Counted from the stretch's first letter, positions 28,078 to 37,699 are shown. The stretch is 64,000 nt of DNA from VXOI01 sp965216065 (GCA_965216065.1 CBDCFB010000001.1:310001-374000), one strand, 5' to 3'. The notes: a model not told the origin generated them from the sequence alone. A program made the numbers and translations.

Positions 28078-28790
28078 CGGGTATTTAGATAGGTGAAAAA
28101 GGGAAAATTTCGCCTTCTCTTTTGCTCACTGTTGAGCGATCACTTTTCCTGGTCCGATTGATGCAGTGTGCTCGGGTAGCCGCTGAACGTGGTGGACGCC
28201 GCGGGATTGCGCGGCTGGAGGCGGAGGCATACGGTCTGTAATGTCAGAGCGCATCCCAGATGGCGACTCGGGACCGGGAGCCTGGGCTTGCTGAGGGCCG
28301 GCGTGGGTACCATTCGGCAGTGGGTTGCGCCTGGCCCTGACCGACCCGGACGTGGTCCCGTATACGGCGAGGGTCTCCGTCCGGGGTCGCTGGTTCGTCT
28401 GGCTGGCCCGTGTCTTGGAGCCAAGCCTCTGGTATCCCGGAGACACCTGATTCCTGCCCCTGTCCGTGCTGCCGGGGGGCTCAACGGCCTGGTGCACCAC
28501 CGGCTACTGACCAACAGGCCCGCTCGTGGCGCTGGATGTTCCTCATGGGTGCTGCGGACATTACCCCGGCCACCACGGGCATCGGCATGGGTGGCGGATT
28601 CCGGCGTTTCATCTTCCCGGCCTACTATCCGGTCTTTGCCGTTTCTGCCGTGGTCTTCTGGCCCTCCCGGCTCAGCCTGGCTTGTACGACGGCTCAGTTG
28701 CCCAGGGAGCGGGGTTACCGGAGCATGGAAAGCCCGGAGCGGACTGCCCGGCGGAGCGTGGTGGAAAGGTTTAGGCAAAAAACACCCGTC
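28078..28790 (+). pseudogene. kinase module copy 3 (leader plus decayed kinase start)
   Basis: Leader (TTTAGATAGGTGAAAAAGGG) then a kinase 5' region with many indels: VRYAA-type and GFWYP segments are recognisable only across frames, with TGA codons interrupting. Bases 28116-28715 are identical, as read by eye, to 49376-49975. Similarity continues weakly to about 28790 and then ends near a recombinase remnant. It cannot encode a protein. The identity of the two decayed copies implies recent duplication or gene conversion. Confidence 0.8.
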
Positions 28791-28819
28791 AGGGGACAGC
28801 ACCCCGTCGGGCGGCGTGG

Positions 28820-29250
28820 GTGTACCTGGCCGGCATCGGAGGGATCTCCCATCTTTCAACAGTCATGATCTCCGGCAGCTCCGCCCCCGCGGAGCTCAGG
28901 TCCTGGGCCATCCCGACCCTGGCCGAGCGGGCACTGAAGCCATCTCAAGGCTCGCCATCTTCGTCGCCGCCTCAATCCTCCGGGAAATCTGGCCTGCCGA
29001 CAGCCCGAAAACGCTGGCGCCCGGGTCGATGACCGCCTCCTGGGGCCGGATGGCCAGCAGGGCCGCCACGGCTGCCGGGCCCAGGTGGAGCACCGACCCC
29101 TCTGCGGCCTGGTCCGTCTTGGATCTCAAGACGTGCTGCCGGCCGGAGCCATCCGCACGGACCTCGACTTCGCCCCAACGGAGCACCGCCGCCTCAGATC
29201 GCCGGAGCAGGCCGTTCCGCATCACCTGCAGGAGCGCCAGGGCCACCAGG
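28820..29250 (-). pseudogene. tyrosine recombinase catalytic domain, frameshifted
   Basis: The minus strand encodes LALLQVMRNGLLRRSEAAV with the first catalytic Arg, then VLRSKTDQAAEGSVLHLG with the beta-strand Lys region. After a frame change near 28920, RVGMAQDLSSAGAELPEIM and TVERW follow, the C-terminal part; its expected HSPR-type box falls at the frameshift. The N-terminal SAM-like domain is missing. The family is the phage-integrase/XerC type. It lies next to kinase module copy 3; another recombinase fragment sits next to copy 6. Confidence 0.7.
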
Positions 29251-29338
29251 CCTTCCTCCTCGGTCTACTTGCGCCGGCGCTTGCCAGGAAGCGGGCTCCA
29301 TGCGGGCCCCGTCCAGACGCACCATGAGGAGTTCGTCT

Positions 29339-29557
29339 TCAGCTCCGGTCGTCATTGTCCTCCAGGGCCCAAGCCTTCACCAGATCGAAGATCCCGGGCG
29401 AGCTTCTGGCCATCAGGGTCATCACCTTCTGTAGGCAGGCACGCTTCACCTGGCAGGGTTGGCAGGCGCAGCCCTCTGTGTGGGGCGGGCCGTCGAGACT
29501 GGCGATCACCGCGAAATACGCCTTGGCCTCGCCGGTGGCATAGCCCTCGGCGTTCAT
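29339..29557 (-). CDS. 72-aa cysteine-cluster protein
   Basis: The ATG overlaps the stop of the 2018-aa secreted-protein gene (ATGA), so translation may be coupled. The product MNAEGYATGEAKAYFAVIA has a central cluster CACQPCQVKRAC (C-x-C-x2-C-x5-C), suited to a metal or Fe-S site, and an acidic end (WALEDNDDRS). No signal peptide is present, so unlike its neighbour it would be cytosolic. It precedes the broken recombinase on the same strand and may belong to that mobile unit instead. I do not recognise the family. Confidence 0.5.
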   Translation of the reverse strand: MNAEGYATGEAKAYFAVIASLDGPPHTEGCACQPCQVKRACLQKVMTLMARSSPGIFDLVKAWALEDNDDRS

Positions 29558-32500
29558 CGCGTCGACCCCAAACCCTGCACGGCGTATGCGTAGATGCGCT
29601 TGTCAAGGTCATCAACAATCCACAGCGTCTCGCCGTCGGACCAGATTCCGGAGTTGCGGGTGCCACTGGCGTCGATGTCCAGACTGGTCTGTCTCTGCCC
29701 GTCCGACAGGTCGAACGCCAGTACCCTGTCACCGTTCCAGTTGGACGCCAGCAGGGTCTCCCCGTTGGACCACAGCCCGAAGGGCCTGATGGGGACGCCA
29801 CCATCGTCCGTCAGGTCAAACTCGCGCGTGCTCACACGGGCCCAGTCCGACAGGCGATACGCGAACACCTTGCCTGCGGAGTGGTCCGCTACCCACATGA
29901 TTTCGCCGTTGGACCACAGCCCGCTGGGGATGGTGTTCCCCGCCGCCAACATCGCGTCCCTGTCCAAGTCCTGGTCGGACTGCCGGGCGCCGTCGGACAG
30001 CCGGTAGGCGCGCACCCCGTTGGAGAAGAAGTCGGCCACCCACAGGGTGGCGCCATTCGACCATAGCGCCGTGGCGCAGCCGCTCCAGCCGGCCAGCGTG
30101 AAGCTCAACTCGTCCTGTTTCGAGCCATCGGATAGCGCATAGACGCTCACCTCGCCGACGTTGCAGTCGGAGATGACCCACGCGTTGGTGTCGTCGGCCC
30201 ACAGACCGGTCGGGATGGCATCGGAGTCCAAGACGATGTCCCGGTCGGGGAGACGCTCGCCCCAGGCCACGTCGGGTTCGGCCCGTGTAACGGTGACGGT
30301 GTACACCTTCATCACGTTTTCGTCCTCTGCCGTGACCGTCACAGTGATCTCGTTGTCGCCGGTCGACAGGGCAACCTGGCGTGAGGTCCCGTAGGTGACG
30401 CCGTTGGCGTCTGCGACGGCCACGCTGGCCCCGTCATCGTTGGGGTCCGCCGTTACCGTCGTGGAAGCCACGTCGTACTCCACGATGGCGGAGTAGTCAG
30501 TGGTTCCACTGCTAAAGGTGCCGATGTCTATACCAGAGAGAGAGAGGGTCGAAAGGGTGGCGTCATTCGAGAGTGGGACATCGTTGGCTTCGATGGTGAC
30601 GGTTGCGGAGCCAATGGGCTGCCCGTCGTGTGTCGCAGTAACGATCACGGTCTCATCGCTCTCAACGCTGGCGTCGTCCCTGGCGGTGAGGATGGCCGCG
30701 ACCGAGCTTGCACCCGCCGGGAGGGTGACCTCCGTGTCAGAAAGGCTGTAGTCAGAACCGGACGCAGTACCGGAGACGGCGAGGCTGACAGTCTGGTTGG
30801 CGGTGAAGGTCTTGCCGTTGGCGACCGCCAAGGTGATCGTCGAACTCCCGCCCTCGGCAATCTCTGTGGGCTGGGCCGACACCGTCCACACGGCAACATC
30901 GTTGGCTTCGATGGTGACGCTTGCGGAGCCAATGGGCTGCCCGTCGTGTGTCGCAGTAACGATCACGGTCTCGTCGCTCTCAACGCTGGCGTCGTCCCTG
31001 GCGGTGAGGGTGGCCGCGACCGAGCTTGCATCCGCCGGGAGGGTGACCTCCGTGGCAGAAAGGCTGTAGTCGGAACCGGACGCAGTCCCGGAGACCGCGA
31101 GGCTGACAGTCTGGTTGGCGGCGAAGGTCTTGCCGTTGGCCACGGCCAGGGTAATCGTCGAACTCCCGCCCTCGGCAATCTCTGTGGGCTGGGCCGATAC
31201 CGTCCACACGGCGGTGTCATTGTCGGTTACCGAGACCGATGCGGAGGTCGCCGTGCCCAGGGTGTAGCCGCTCCCCGTTGCAAGGGACACCGTAACCGTG
31301 CTGGCGGTCTTGATGGCGTTATCGTCCCGGGTGGGCAGAGTGATGGTTTTGCTGTTGTCACCGGTGGCGAAGGCCACCGACCTGGGGACGGTCCCGGCCA
31401 GGACTCCTCCGGCATCGGCAACGCTGACGGCCACGGACAGGGCGGTCGGCGCCGCCCGATTCAGGCTGATGGTGAAGGATACCGTTGCGCCCTCAGCGAC
31501 CGGGGTGGTTCCCGAAACAATAACCGCAACCGGCACCGTACCAACAGGAGCCGGTCCGGACACGATGGCGGATACGCTGGCCGAGAGCCGCCTGCCGTCG
31601 GAGGTGCAGATGGCGCCGACGGCCTCGCAGTCCGTGGTGGCGTTCAGGGCTATGGTCACGTCGGCGCCGGAGCCGGGGGTGACGGTGATCTCCCAGCGGA
31701 CGTTCTTGCCCGCCTCCAGCCGGCGCACATAGGTCACCGCCCCCCCGGTCACGGTGAACGCATGATCCCGCACCGTCATGTAGCTGAAGTCCGGCTTGGG
31801 GTCCTCACTAAACCACAACTCGAAAGTGAACGCATCCTGCCCGTTGTGGGACGACGGCACGTCGTGGACCGTGGCCGTCAGCGGGGGGGTAACGACTGCC
31901 GCCGTCACGGCACCCGTAGCGGCGCTGGTGAGCTGCTCGTCGTTGCCCGCATCGTCAGTGAAGGAGACTCTCACCTTGATGCCCTTGCCCGCGTCGTCGG
32001 CAACAAGGGTGTAGGTGGATGCGGTTGCCCCGTTGATCTCAGTGTCGGCGGCGAACCACTGGTAGGCGAATGCAGCGTTGTTCAGGCCGTCGTCGTCGGA
32101 TATGCCGGTAATGTTGGCGGTGAGAGTCTCCCCCACCTGGACGGTGCCGGTGATCGAGGGAGCACCCGTGGCCGGGGTGTTGAGAGGCGGCGGAGCCGCC
32201 GCCACCGCACCCGTAACGGCGCTGGTGAGCTCCTCGTCGTTGCCCGCATCGTCGGTGAAGGAGACTCTCACCTTGATGACCTTGCCCGCGTCTTCGTCGG
32301 CGAGGATGTAGGTGGAAGCGGTTGCCCCGTTGATCTCGGCGTCATCGGCCAGCCACTGGTGGGCGAAGGTAGCGTTGCCAAGGCCGTCGGCGTCGGATAT
32401 GCCGGTAATGTCGGCGGTGAGGGTTTCCCCCACCTGGGCGGTGCCGGCGATGCTGGGCGACCCAGTGGCCGGCGTATTGGGCCCCGGAACGACCAGCAGA

Positions 32501-35500
32501 AGCCCGCCAGACAGCTTCCTGCCGTCGTTGGTGCAGATGGCGCCGACGGCCGCGCAGTCCGTGGTCGCGGGCAGCACGATGGACACCGCGCCGTTCCCGG
32601 CCGATCTGACGTAGATCTTCCAGTCGACGTTGCTTGGCGCGTTGAGCCTGTCAGCCTTGTATACCGTGCCGCCGGTCACCGTGAAGGCGTGATCCCGCAT
32701 GGTCCTGTAGCTGAAGCCGTCCTTGGGCTCCCCGCTGAAGCGCAAATGGAAGGTGAAGGTGCCGTTGCCGCTGTGGCTATCCGGCACGTTGCTGAATGTG
32801 GCGGTGAGCGGCACCGGCTTAGCCACGACGCCGTCCGTGGCCACGCTGGTCAGGGTCTCGGCGTTGTCCCGGTCGTCGATGAAGGACACCTTCACCTTGA
32901 TTGTCTTGCCCTGGTCTGCGGAGACCAGTGTGTAGGTGGAGCCCGTCTCTTCCACTATTTCGGTGTCTGTGCCACCGTCGCTCCGAATCCACTGGTAGCT
33001 GTACGACACGTCGGTCAACCCGTCGGCGTCGGTGATGCCCGAGATGTCCGCCGTCAGCGTCTCGTCCACCTGGGCCGTGCCGCTGATGGTGGGCGCTCCG
33101 GTGGCCGGAGTGTTGGCAGGAACCACCTTCAGTATCTTGTCTTTACCGCCACCATTGGTTGTGGTGATGTAAAGGGCGCCGTCCGGGCCTAACACTGCGC
33201 TTCTCAAACGGCCGTACGTGCGGTCCAACTCGGGAACGACGACCTGACTCACTAAGTCGCCCTCTTCGGTAAACTTAAAGACCCGCACAGACTTGGTCTT
33301 CAGCGTGGCTACTGCAAACTGTCCTTCCCACTCCCGCCATTGGGAACCCTCCAGGAAGACTCCTCCACCGACGGCCAGGGTAGGATACCCGGACGACCAC
33401 TCAGCAGGCAGGGCGTCGGAGAACTTCACCAGGTCCGTCATGGGAGTGGTGGTCTCATCGTAGAGACCCTCCACGCCCTCGTCGGGCGCTGGGTCCCAGC
33501 CGTAGTTTCCGCCGGAGACGAGCAAGTTAATCTCGTCGTCGTGGTCTGGACCGTGCTCCACCGACCACATCTGGCCGGTGCCAGGGCGCAAAGCCAAGCC
33601 CTGCGGGTTTCGATGACCATAGGTGTAGACCGGCGATGGGGCGAACGGATTGCCCGGTGCGCCAGCGCCCGTCTGAGAGTCGACGCGCAGCACCTTTCCG
33701 CCCAGAGAGGTCAGGTCCTGTGCAGCTGTACCTGAAAACCCGTCGCCGGTTGCGATCCACAGATAGCCCTGCGGTCCGAAGCGCAGCCGGCCTCCGCCGT
33801 GCGACGGCCCTCGGTTTCGGTTCACGGGGATGCCTCCCACCAGTGGATCGGCAACCCGAGTGGCCGCAGTGTAATCTTGGTCAATGGTCCAGGCTATCAC
33901 CTGCATTTCGGGTCCGGTGTGGCGCTGGTACGTGTAGAACCGCCGGTTGGACACGAAGTCCGGATCCAACACCAGCGCCAATAGTCCGGCAGTTCCGCCG
34001 AAATTCAGATCACTGAAGTCCGCAGTGACCTGCCGAACAGTGCCGTCCGTGAGCCGAACTCTCAGCCCGTCGTCTCGCTCCGTGAACAGCATTGTCCCAT
34101 CGGGTGTAAATGCGATATCCCAGGGATGCGTCAAACCTGTGACGAGTTGCGTGATGGTCAGCTCCGGAGACGCTTCGCGGGCTCCTACCGTAGCAGAGGT
34201 GATGGCTTCCGCGGATTTGCCCTGGCCATGTCCATCGGTGTACACCGATGTGACCTTCAACCACATCCCTTCGTCGTCTTCGGTTGGCGTGTAGCTGTCC
34301 CCATCCTGGTAGACGTCGACGCTGGTCCAGATGCTGCCCTCAGAAGACCTGGTCCACTGCCATGACACAGCGCCCAGCGATGCCGCAGCGCCGGAGCCGA
34401 CACCTTCCAGGCCCACTGGGTCGGTCAATGTCGCTTTGACGACCGTCCCGATCCGAGGAAGTTCCGGCCACAGTGATACGGTTCCTGGCAGGTCTACTAT
34501 GATTGTCGTCGTGCTGGTCACCGTCTCCGCGTGGCCCGCATCGTCCGTGAACGACACCCGCACCTTGATGGTCTTGCCCCGGTCAGCATCAGACAGGGTA
34601 TGGATGGAGCTGGTCGCTCCCTGTATGTCCGTGTCAGTCGTCCCGTCGTTCCGGATCCATTGGTAACTGAAGGACGCGTTGGTCAGACCGTCGGCGTCGG
34701 TGACGCCGGAGACGTCCGCCGTCAGGGTCTGTCCCACTTGCACTATGCCACCAATCGTCGGCGCACCCATTGCTGGGGTATTTGCCGCCGCGACCGCCGC
34801 CGTGGCCGCGCTTGTCAATGTCTCGTCGTTGCCACCGTCATCGGTGAAGGAGACCCGCACCTTGATCGCCTTGCCTTCGGCGGCAGTCGCCAAGGTGTAG
34901 GTTGACCTTGTGGCGCCGGATATGTCCGCGTCGTCGGCCAGCCACTGATAGGTGTAGGCCACGTTGGTCAGACCCTCGGCGTCGGCGATGGCGCCGGTCC
35001 CGGCGGTCAGGGTCTCCCCGACCCGGGCCGTGCCCGTGATCCTCGGGGCGCCCGTCGCCGCCGTGTTGGGCACGGGCCTCGTGAGCGCCAGCAGGAACCG
35101 GTCGCCCCCGCCGATGCCGGTCAGGATGGCGCGCTCCGATGCCGGAACGTTGAAGTTCACATAGTTCGTGCCAACCTTATTCGTGTCGTTCGCGGCAAAG
35201 CTGGCCGTCCCTGCGCTGGTCTGCACCCAGACCGTCAGGTCGGCCCCCGCTCCCGACTGACCGAAGAATTCGCTGAGCAGCAGGCCCCCGTTGTCGTTCA
35301 GCCGGAGGAGCGACCCGTCGCTATTGGGTACCATCACCCGGATGATGTTCGTGTCGTTGTCGAGGGCAACGTCGCCCTCGACAAGGGTTCCGGACGCGCC
35401 CCACGGCGAGTCCGACGTCGCATACAGCGTCGTGTCCCCGCCCGCGTCGAACGACGCGAGCACGGCGGTCTCCAGCCCCCCCTGGTCGAAATCAGCCACC

Positions 35501-35610
35501 GAGAGCGGAGTGCCAGTGGAAGCGTCTACAAGCCAGGTCAGCAGCATGAGCACAACTACAACTGCGGCCATGGGCAGCAGTGACCAGCGAACCACGTTAC
35601 GTACCGGCAT
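29554..35610 (-). CDS. secreted mosaic protein with glucose/sorbosone-dehydrogenase-type propeller (2018 aa)
   Basis: N-terminal membrane signal (LLPMAAVVVVLMLLTWLV), a beta domain (35-175), two Ig-like NTPATGAP-type units (175-380), another Ig-like region, then a GSDH-type beta-propeller (about 483-830): LTHPWDIAFTPDG, SHGGGRLRFGPQGYLWIATG, YGHRNPQGLALRPG and EHGPDHDDEINLL. These match PQQ-dependent sugar dehydrogenases, including the His before GGRL. Further Ig-like and VPDSH/VPSSH units run to 1350, Calx-beta-like repeats to 1674 with a near-perfect 106-aa duplication, a cadherin-like sandwich (1680-1775) and a C-terminal propeller with GLWSNGETL repeats (1780-2018). Periplasmic or surface sugar oxidation is possible; PQQ use is inferred. 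GGAGG precedes the ATG. Confidence 0.8.
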   Translation of the reverse strand: MPVRNVVRWSLLPMAAVVVVLMLLTWLVDASTGTPLSVADFDQGGLETAVLASFDAGGDTTLYATSDSPWGASGTLVEGDVALDNDTNIIRVMVPNSDGSLLRLNDNGGLLLSEFFGQSGAGADLTVWVQTSAGTASFAANDTNKVGTNYVNFNVPASERAILTGIGGGDRFLLALTRPVPNTAATGAPRITGTARVGETLTAGTGAIADAEGLTNVAYTYQWLADDADISGATRSTYTLATAAEGKAIKVRVSFTDDGGNDETLTSAATAAVAAANTPAMGAPTIGGIVQVGQTLTADVSGVTDADGLTNASFSYQWIRNDGTTDTDIQGATSSIHTLSDADRGKTIKVRVSFTDDAGHAETVTSTTTIIVDLPGTVSLWPELPRIGTVVKATLTDPVGLEGVGSGAAASLGAVSWQWTRSSEGSIWTSVDVYQDGDSYTPTEDDEGMWLKVTSVYTDGHGQGKSAEAITSATVGAREASPELTITQLVTGLTHPWDIAFTPDGTMLFTERDDGLRVRLTDGTVRQVTADFSDLNFGGTAGLLALVLDPDFVSNRRFYTYQRHTGPEMQVIAWTIDQDYTAATRVADPLVGGIPVNRNRGPSHGGGRLRFGPQGYLWIATGDGFSGTAAQDLTSLGGKVLRVDSQTGAGAPGNPFAPSPVYTYGHRNPQGLALRPGTGQMWSVEHGPDHDDEINLLVSGGNYGWDPAPDEGVEGLYDETTTPMTDLVKFSDALPAEWSSGYPTLAVGGGVFLEGSQWREWEGQFAVATLKTKSVRVFKFTEEGDLVSQVVVPELDRTYGRLRSAVLGPDGALYITTTNGGGKDKILKVVPANTPATGAPTISGTAQVDETLTADISGITDADGLTDVSYSYQWIRSDGGTDTEIVEETGSTYTLVSADQGKTIKVKVSFIDDRDNAETLTSVATDGVVAKPVPLTATFSNVPDSHSGNGTFTFHLRFSGEPKDGFSYRTMRDHAFTVTGGTVYKADRLNAPSNVDWKIYVRSAGNGAVSIVLPATTDCAAVGAICTNDGRKLSGGLLLVVPGPNTPATGSPSIAGTAQVGETLTADITGISDADGLGNATFAHQWLADDAEINGATASTYILADEDAGKVIKVRVSFTDDAGNDEELTSAVTGAVAAAPPPLNTPATGAPSITGTVQVGETLTANITGISDDDGLNNAAFAYQWFAADTEINGATASTYTLVADDAGKGIKVRVSFTDDAGNDEQLTSAATGAVTAAVVTPPLTATVHDVPSSHNGQDAFTFELWFSEDPKPDFSYMTVRDHAFTVTGGAVTYVRRLEAGKNVRWEITVTPGSGADVTIALNATTDCEAVGAICTSDGRRLSASVSAIVSGPAPVGTVPVAVIVSGTTPVAEGATVSFTISLNRAAPTALSVAVSVADAGGVLAGTVPRSVAFATGDNSKTITLPTRDDNAIKTASTVTVSLATGSGYTLGTATSASVSVTDNDTAVWTVSAQPTEIAEGGSSTITLAVANGKTFAANQTVSLAVSGTASGSDYSLSATEVTLPADASSVAATLTARDDASVESDETVIVTATHDGQPIGSASVTIEANDVAVWTVSAQPTEIAEGGSSTITLAVANGKTFTANQTVSLAVSGTASGSDYSLSDTEVTLPAGASSVAAILTARDDASVESDETVIVTATHDGQPIGSATVTIEANDVPLSNDATLSTLSLSGIDIGTFSSGTTDYSAIVEYDVASTTVTADPNDDGASVAVADANGVTYGTSRQVALSTGDNEITVTVTAEDENVMKVYTVTVTRAEPDVAWGERLPDRDIVLDSDAIPTGLWADDTNAWVISDCNVGEVSVYALSDGSKQDELSFTLAGWSGCATALWSNGATLWVADFFSNGVRAYRLSDGARQSDQDLDRDAMLAAGNTIPSGLWSNGEIMWVADHSAGKVFAYRLSDWARVSTREFDLTDDGGVPIRPFGLWSNGETLLASNWNGDRVLAFDLSDGQRQTSLDIDASGTRNSGIWSDGETLWIVDDLDKRIYAYAVQGLGSTR
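30578..31213. repeat. tandem 318-bp duplication inside the 2018-aa gene
   Basis: Two consecutive 318-bp units starting ACATCGTTGGCTTCGATGG (first at 30578, second at 30896) are nearly identical. Each encodes one 106-aa Calx-beta-like domain with AQPTEIAEGGSSTITLAVAN. Codon-level identity shows recent duplication or homogenisation. Confidence 0.85.
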
Positions 35611-35734
35611 CTCTCAAGTCCTCCAAATTTTCAAATGCTGTCGAGCCTGGTTACCAGGCGTTCGGCAAAAATTGCGATCGCATGACGCCTTCCCCCCCAG
35701 GGAAGGCCGCTGACATTGCCCGTCGTCCCTAAGG

Positions 35735-36055
35735 CGTTGAGATAGACCAAAAAGGAAAGATTGGCCTTTGCTCGACTTTACGCAAAATCCAGGAAAAGTA
35801 GCGGGCCCAGCCTCTCAGCGTTGCCGCAAGAGGCGGGCTCGCCCACGTCCTCGGGAACATGTATGAGTCTGTTGAACGCCAAACGAACACGGTCTCCCCA
35901 ATTGGCCAGGTTGCTGAAAAGTATGGCATTTGCCTCCGGTGTTGCTAAAGGTGAAAATGGAAAGAATGGCCTTTACCTTTTACCAATTCTTGAGCGACGT
36001 TCTGCTCAGTCATATTGGTGCCTCGTGCTCTGGCAGTTGGCTCAGCCGTTGATGT
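35735..36055. promoter_or_regulatory. degenerate kinase-module leaders upstream of the 2018-aa gene
   Basis: Two diverged leaders: 35735-35780 (GAGATAGACC, GGAAAGATTGGCCTTTGCTC) and 35945-36055 (AAGGTGAAAATGGAAAGAAT, TTCTTGAGCGACGTTCTGCT, TGCTCTGGCAGTTGGCTCA). No kinase sequence follows either. They lie about 125 and 335 bp upstream of the start at 35610, as at the other secreted-protein genes. The rest of 35611-36180 shows nothing recognisable. Confidence 0.5.
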
Positions 36056-36184
36056 GAGGTGATTGAGGCATCCTCCGGTTGTTGCTCTGCGGCCTTGGGT
36101 TCCAAAACATTATGTGGTTTGGCGGGACTGGGCTTGCCCTCTGTGCGCAATTTTCGCGGCGCTGGTCCGGTGGCAGAAAATGAA

Positions 36185-36217
36185 AAGCCCCCGCCCTCTT
36201 GTGGAGGTTGGGGGCTT
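36185..36217 (-). terminator. Rho-independent terminator (minus strand)
   Basis: AAGCCCCC (36185-36192) pairs with GGGGGCTT (36210-36217), with an inner CCTC/GAGG pairing. On the minus strand the stem is followed by TTTTCATTTTC. It lies just past a small Cys-rich frame ending at 36238. Confidence 0.65.
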
Positions 36218-36237
36218 GGTGGGGCCGGTATGGTCGG

Positions 36238-36420
36238 CTATGTGTTCGGATTAGCGGCCTTCTTATTTTCCCGGTTGCGCCTGCCGGATTGCCTGTGGTT
36301 CTCAGCGCAGGTTTCGCACCTGGTCTAGCGCTCTATGGCCTGGTTCGGGCAACTCACGCACTTGCCCGTGTCTTTGGCGATTTTATTTAGTTTCCGGCGA
36401 AGTCGCCGCTGGTAGTCCTG
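36238..36420 (-). pseudogene. small zinc-ribbon-like frame with an internal amber codon
   Basis: The minus strand reads ERQDYQRRLRRKLNKIAKD, TGKCVSCPNQAIER, TAG, then TRCETCAENHRQSGRRNREN and stops at 36238. CxxC-x16-CxxC spacing with basic flanks resembles small zinc-ribbon proteins. The TAG falls where a Lys or Gln codon would fit (one base change). A third CxxC (PCGWC) lies upstream in another frame near 36500. A strong terminator follows, which supports a former or real gene. Confidence 0.4.
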
Positions 36421-36565
36421 CCGTTCCGGGGTCTGCCCCGGAGGTGGTTGGGGTCCCGTCCCTGACCGTCCGGGTTGAGATGGCCTTCTCCCGGCACCAC
36501 CCGCAGGGCTTCGCAGTGAGGTTCCGCATGCGGCTCGGGTCTCTCCTGCTTCGCAAAAATGAATC

Positions 36566-36589
36566 AGGGCGCCCGTGAGGGCGCCCTGT
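36566..36589 (-). terminator. terminator of the truncated secreted-protein gene
   Basis: CAGGGCGCCC and GGGCGCCCTG form a 10-bp stem with a GTGA loop. On the minus strand ATTCATTTTT follows. It is about 50 bases beyond the stop at 36642. Confidence 0.75.
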
Positions 36590-36641
36590 TGTATCTGTTT
36601 CCGGCTGCCCGGGGAGTGTTCCCAGCCCGGGCCATTTCTCC

Positions 36642-37427
36642 TTATGGGTTGATGATGCCCAGCACAGCCATGCGAAGTCCGAATCTGTAGCTGAGCTCCT
36701 GCCAGCCGGTCCCGGTCTTATAGTGGATCCTGTTCCGGATCGAGAATCCGGGAAGGGTGGAGGAGTCATAGCCGTCGCTGACGTGGGCGTCGAGCAGCAC
36801 TTCGTCATCACCGGGGCTGTTGAACACCACCATGTAGTTGGTCCTGCCGCCCGCGAGCGTCGTTCCGGACGGAGCCGTGAAGACCAGGGGTCCTGGTTGG
36901 AACAACCCGGGCGCGGTGAGGTCCGTGCAGACCGCGGTCGGGTGGAGGCTTTCGTCAACCTCGCATATCTTGAGCGCGACGTCGTCCTGTCCGTGGTCTT
37001 CGGAGATGATCACCACGCTGGTGACGGTATAGCCGTTCGGATGGCCTCCGGTGGTGAAGACCTGTCCCTGGTCCTGGGTGCTGAATGAACGAGAGAGATC
37101 GCCAACCATGCCGATGGTGCTGATGAAGGTGGCCTCTCCCACCGTCTGGGTTGTGATGTAAGGGGAAGCGGCACTGAGTCTGACCTCCGTGGTGCCTCCG
37201 CCGTCGACGTAGCTGACTTCGAGCCTGATCTTCTTGCGCATGTCAAGGACGGTCAGCGTGTAGGTGCTGGGGTTGGCGCCGATGTTCGCCTCGAAGGTCG
37301 TCCCGTCGGCGGCGTAGCGTTTCCACTGGTAGTTCAGCTGGTCGCGGGGTATGCCGTCCCGGTCTCCCATGGCGGACGTGAACGCTTTCAGGGTGTATCC
37401 CACCTGGGTGGTGCCGGTGATGAACAC
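36642..37427 (-). pseudogene. secreted-protein C-terminal part lacking its 5' end (261 aa)
   Basis: The frame runs from FITGTTQVGYTLKAFTSAMG, an Ig-like unit of the kind seen in the giant proteins, to a C-terminal domain with VALKICEVDESLHPTAVCTD and TNYMVVFNSPGDDEVLLDA, closely related to the protein at 7103. There is no signal peptide; upstream the frame meets a TGA next to a perfect palindrome (37459-37480). The only starts are GTG at 37427 and internal codons with no ribosome-binding site. It is most likely the 3' end of a larger gene truncated by rearrangement. Confidence 0.6.
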
Positions 37428-37458
37428 CGGGCCGTAGGCCGGGTCGTTGACCGGCCGT

Positions 37459-37523
37459 GACGTTGATCGTGATCAACGTCCGATTATAGTTTCACTCTGC
37501 CGGTGAAGCCGGCGAGAGTGAAA
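37459..37523. repeat. two adjacent palindromes at a rearrangement border
   Basis: GACGTTGATC-GT-GATCAACGTC (37459-37480) is perfect. TTTCACTCTGCCGG and CCGGCGAGAGTGAAA (37490-37523) form a 13-14 bp stem around TGAAG. They sit where the coding frame of the truncated gene ends. They could be operators, a terminator or a recombination site. Confidence 0.6.
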
Positions 37524-37699
37524 TGGTCGAATAAGAAGCGTGGTCGGCCGCGGAAAAAGAAGATCTCGTGAGATACTCGATTCTCCGGTTGGGCGGTGTA
37601 GCCCGGTCATTGGGGTCGGATCCTCGGGCAGGGTTTGGATTGTATCCGATGTTTCGGCAAACGCGCGAGGGACGCGTTGGTACTGGGTGTGAAACTAAT

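Noticed and set aside
30628..33192. 854-codon plus-strand open frame
   Set aside because: Antisense to the 2018-aa gene; periodic low-complexity translation mirrors the repeats on the coding strand.
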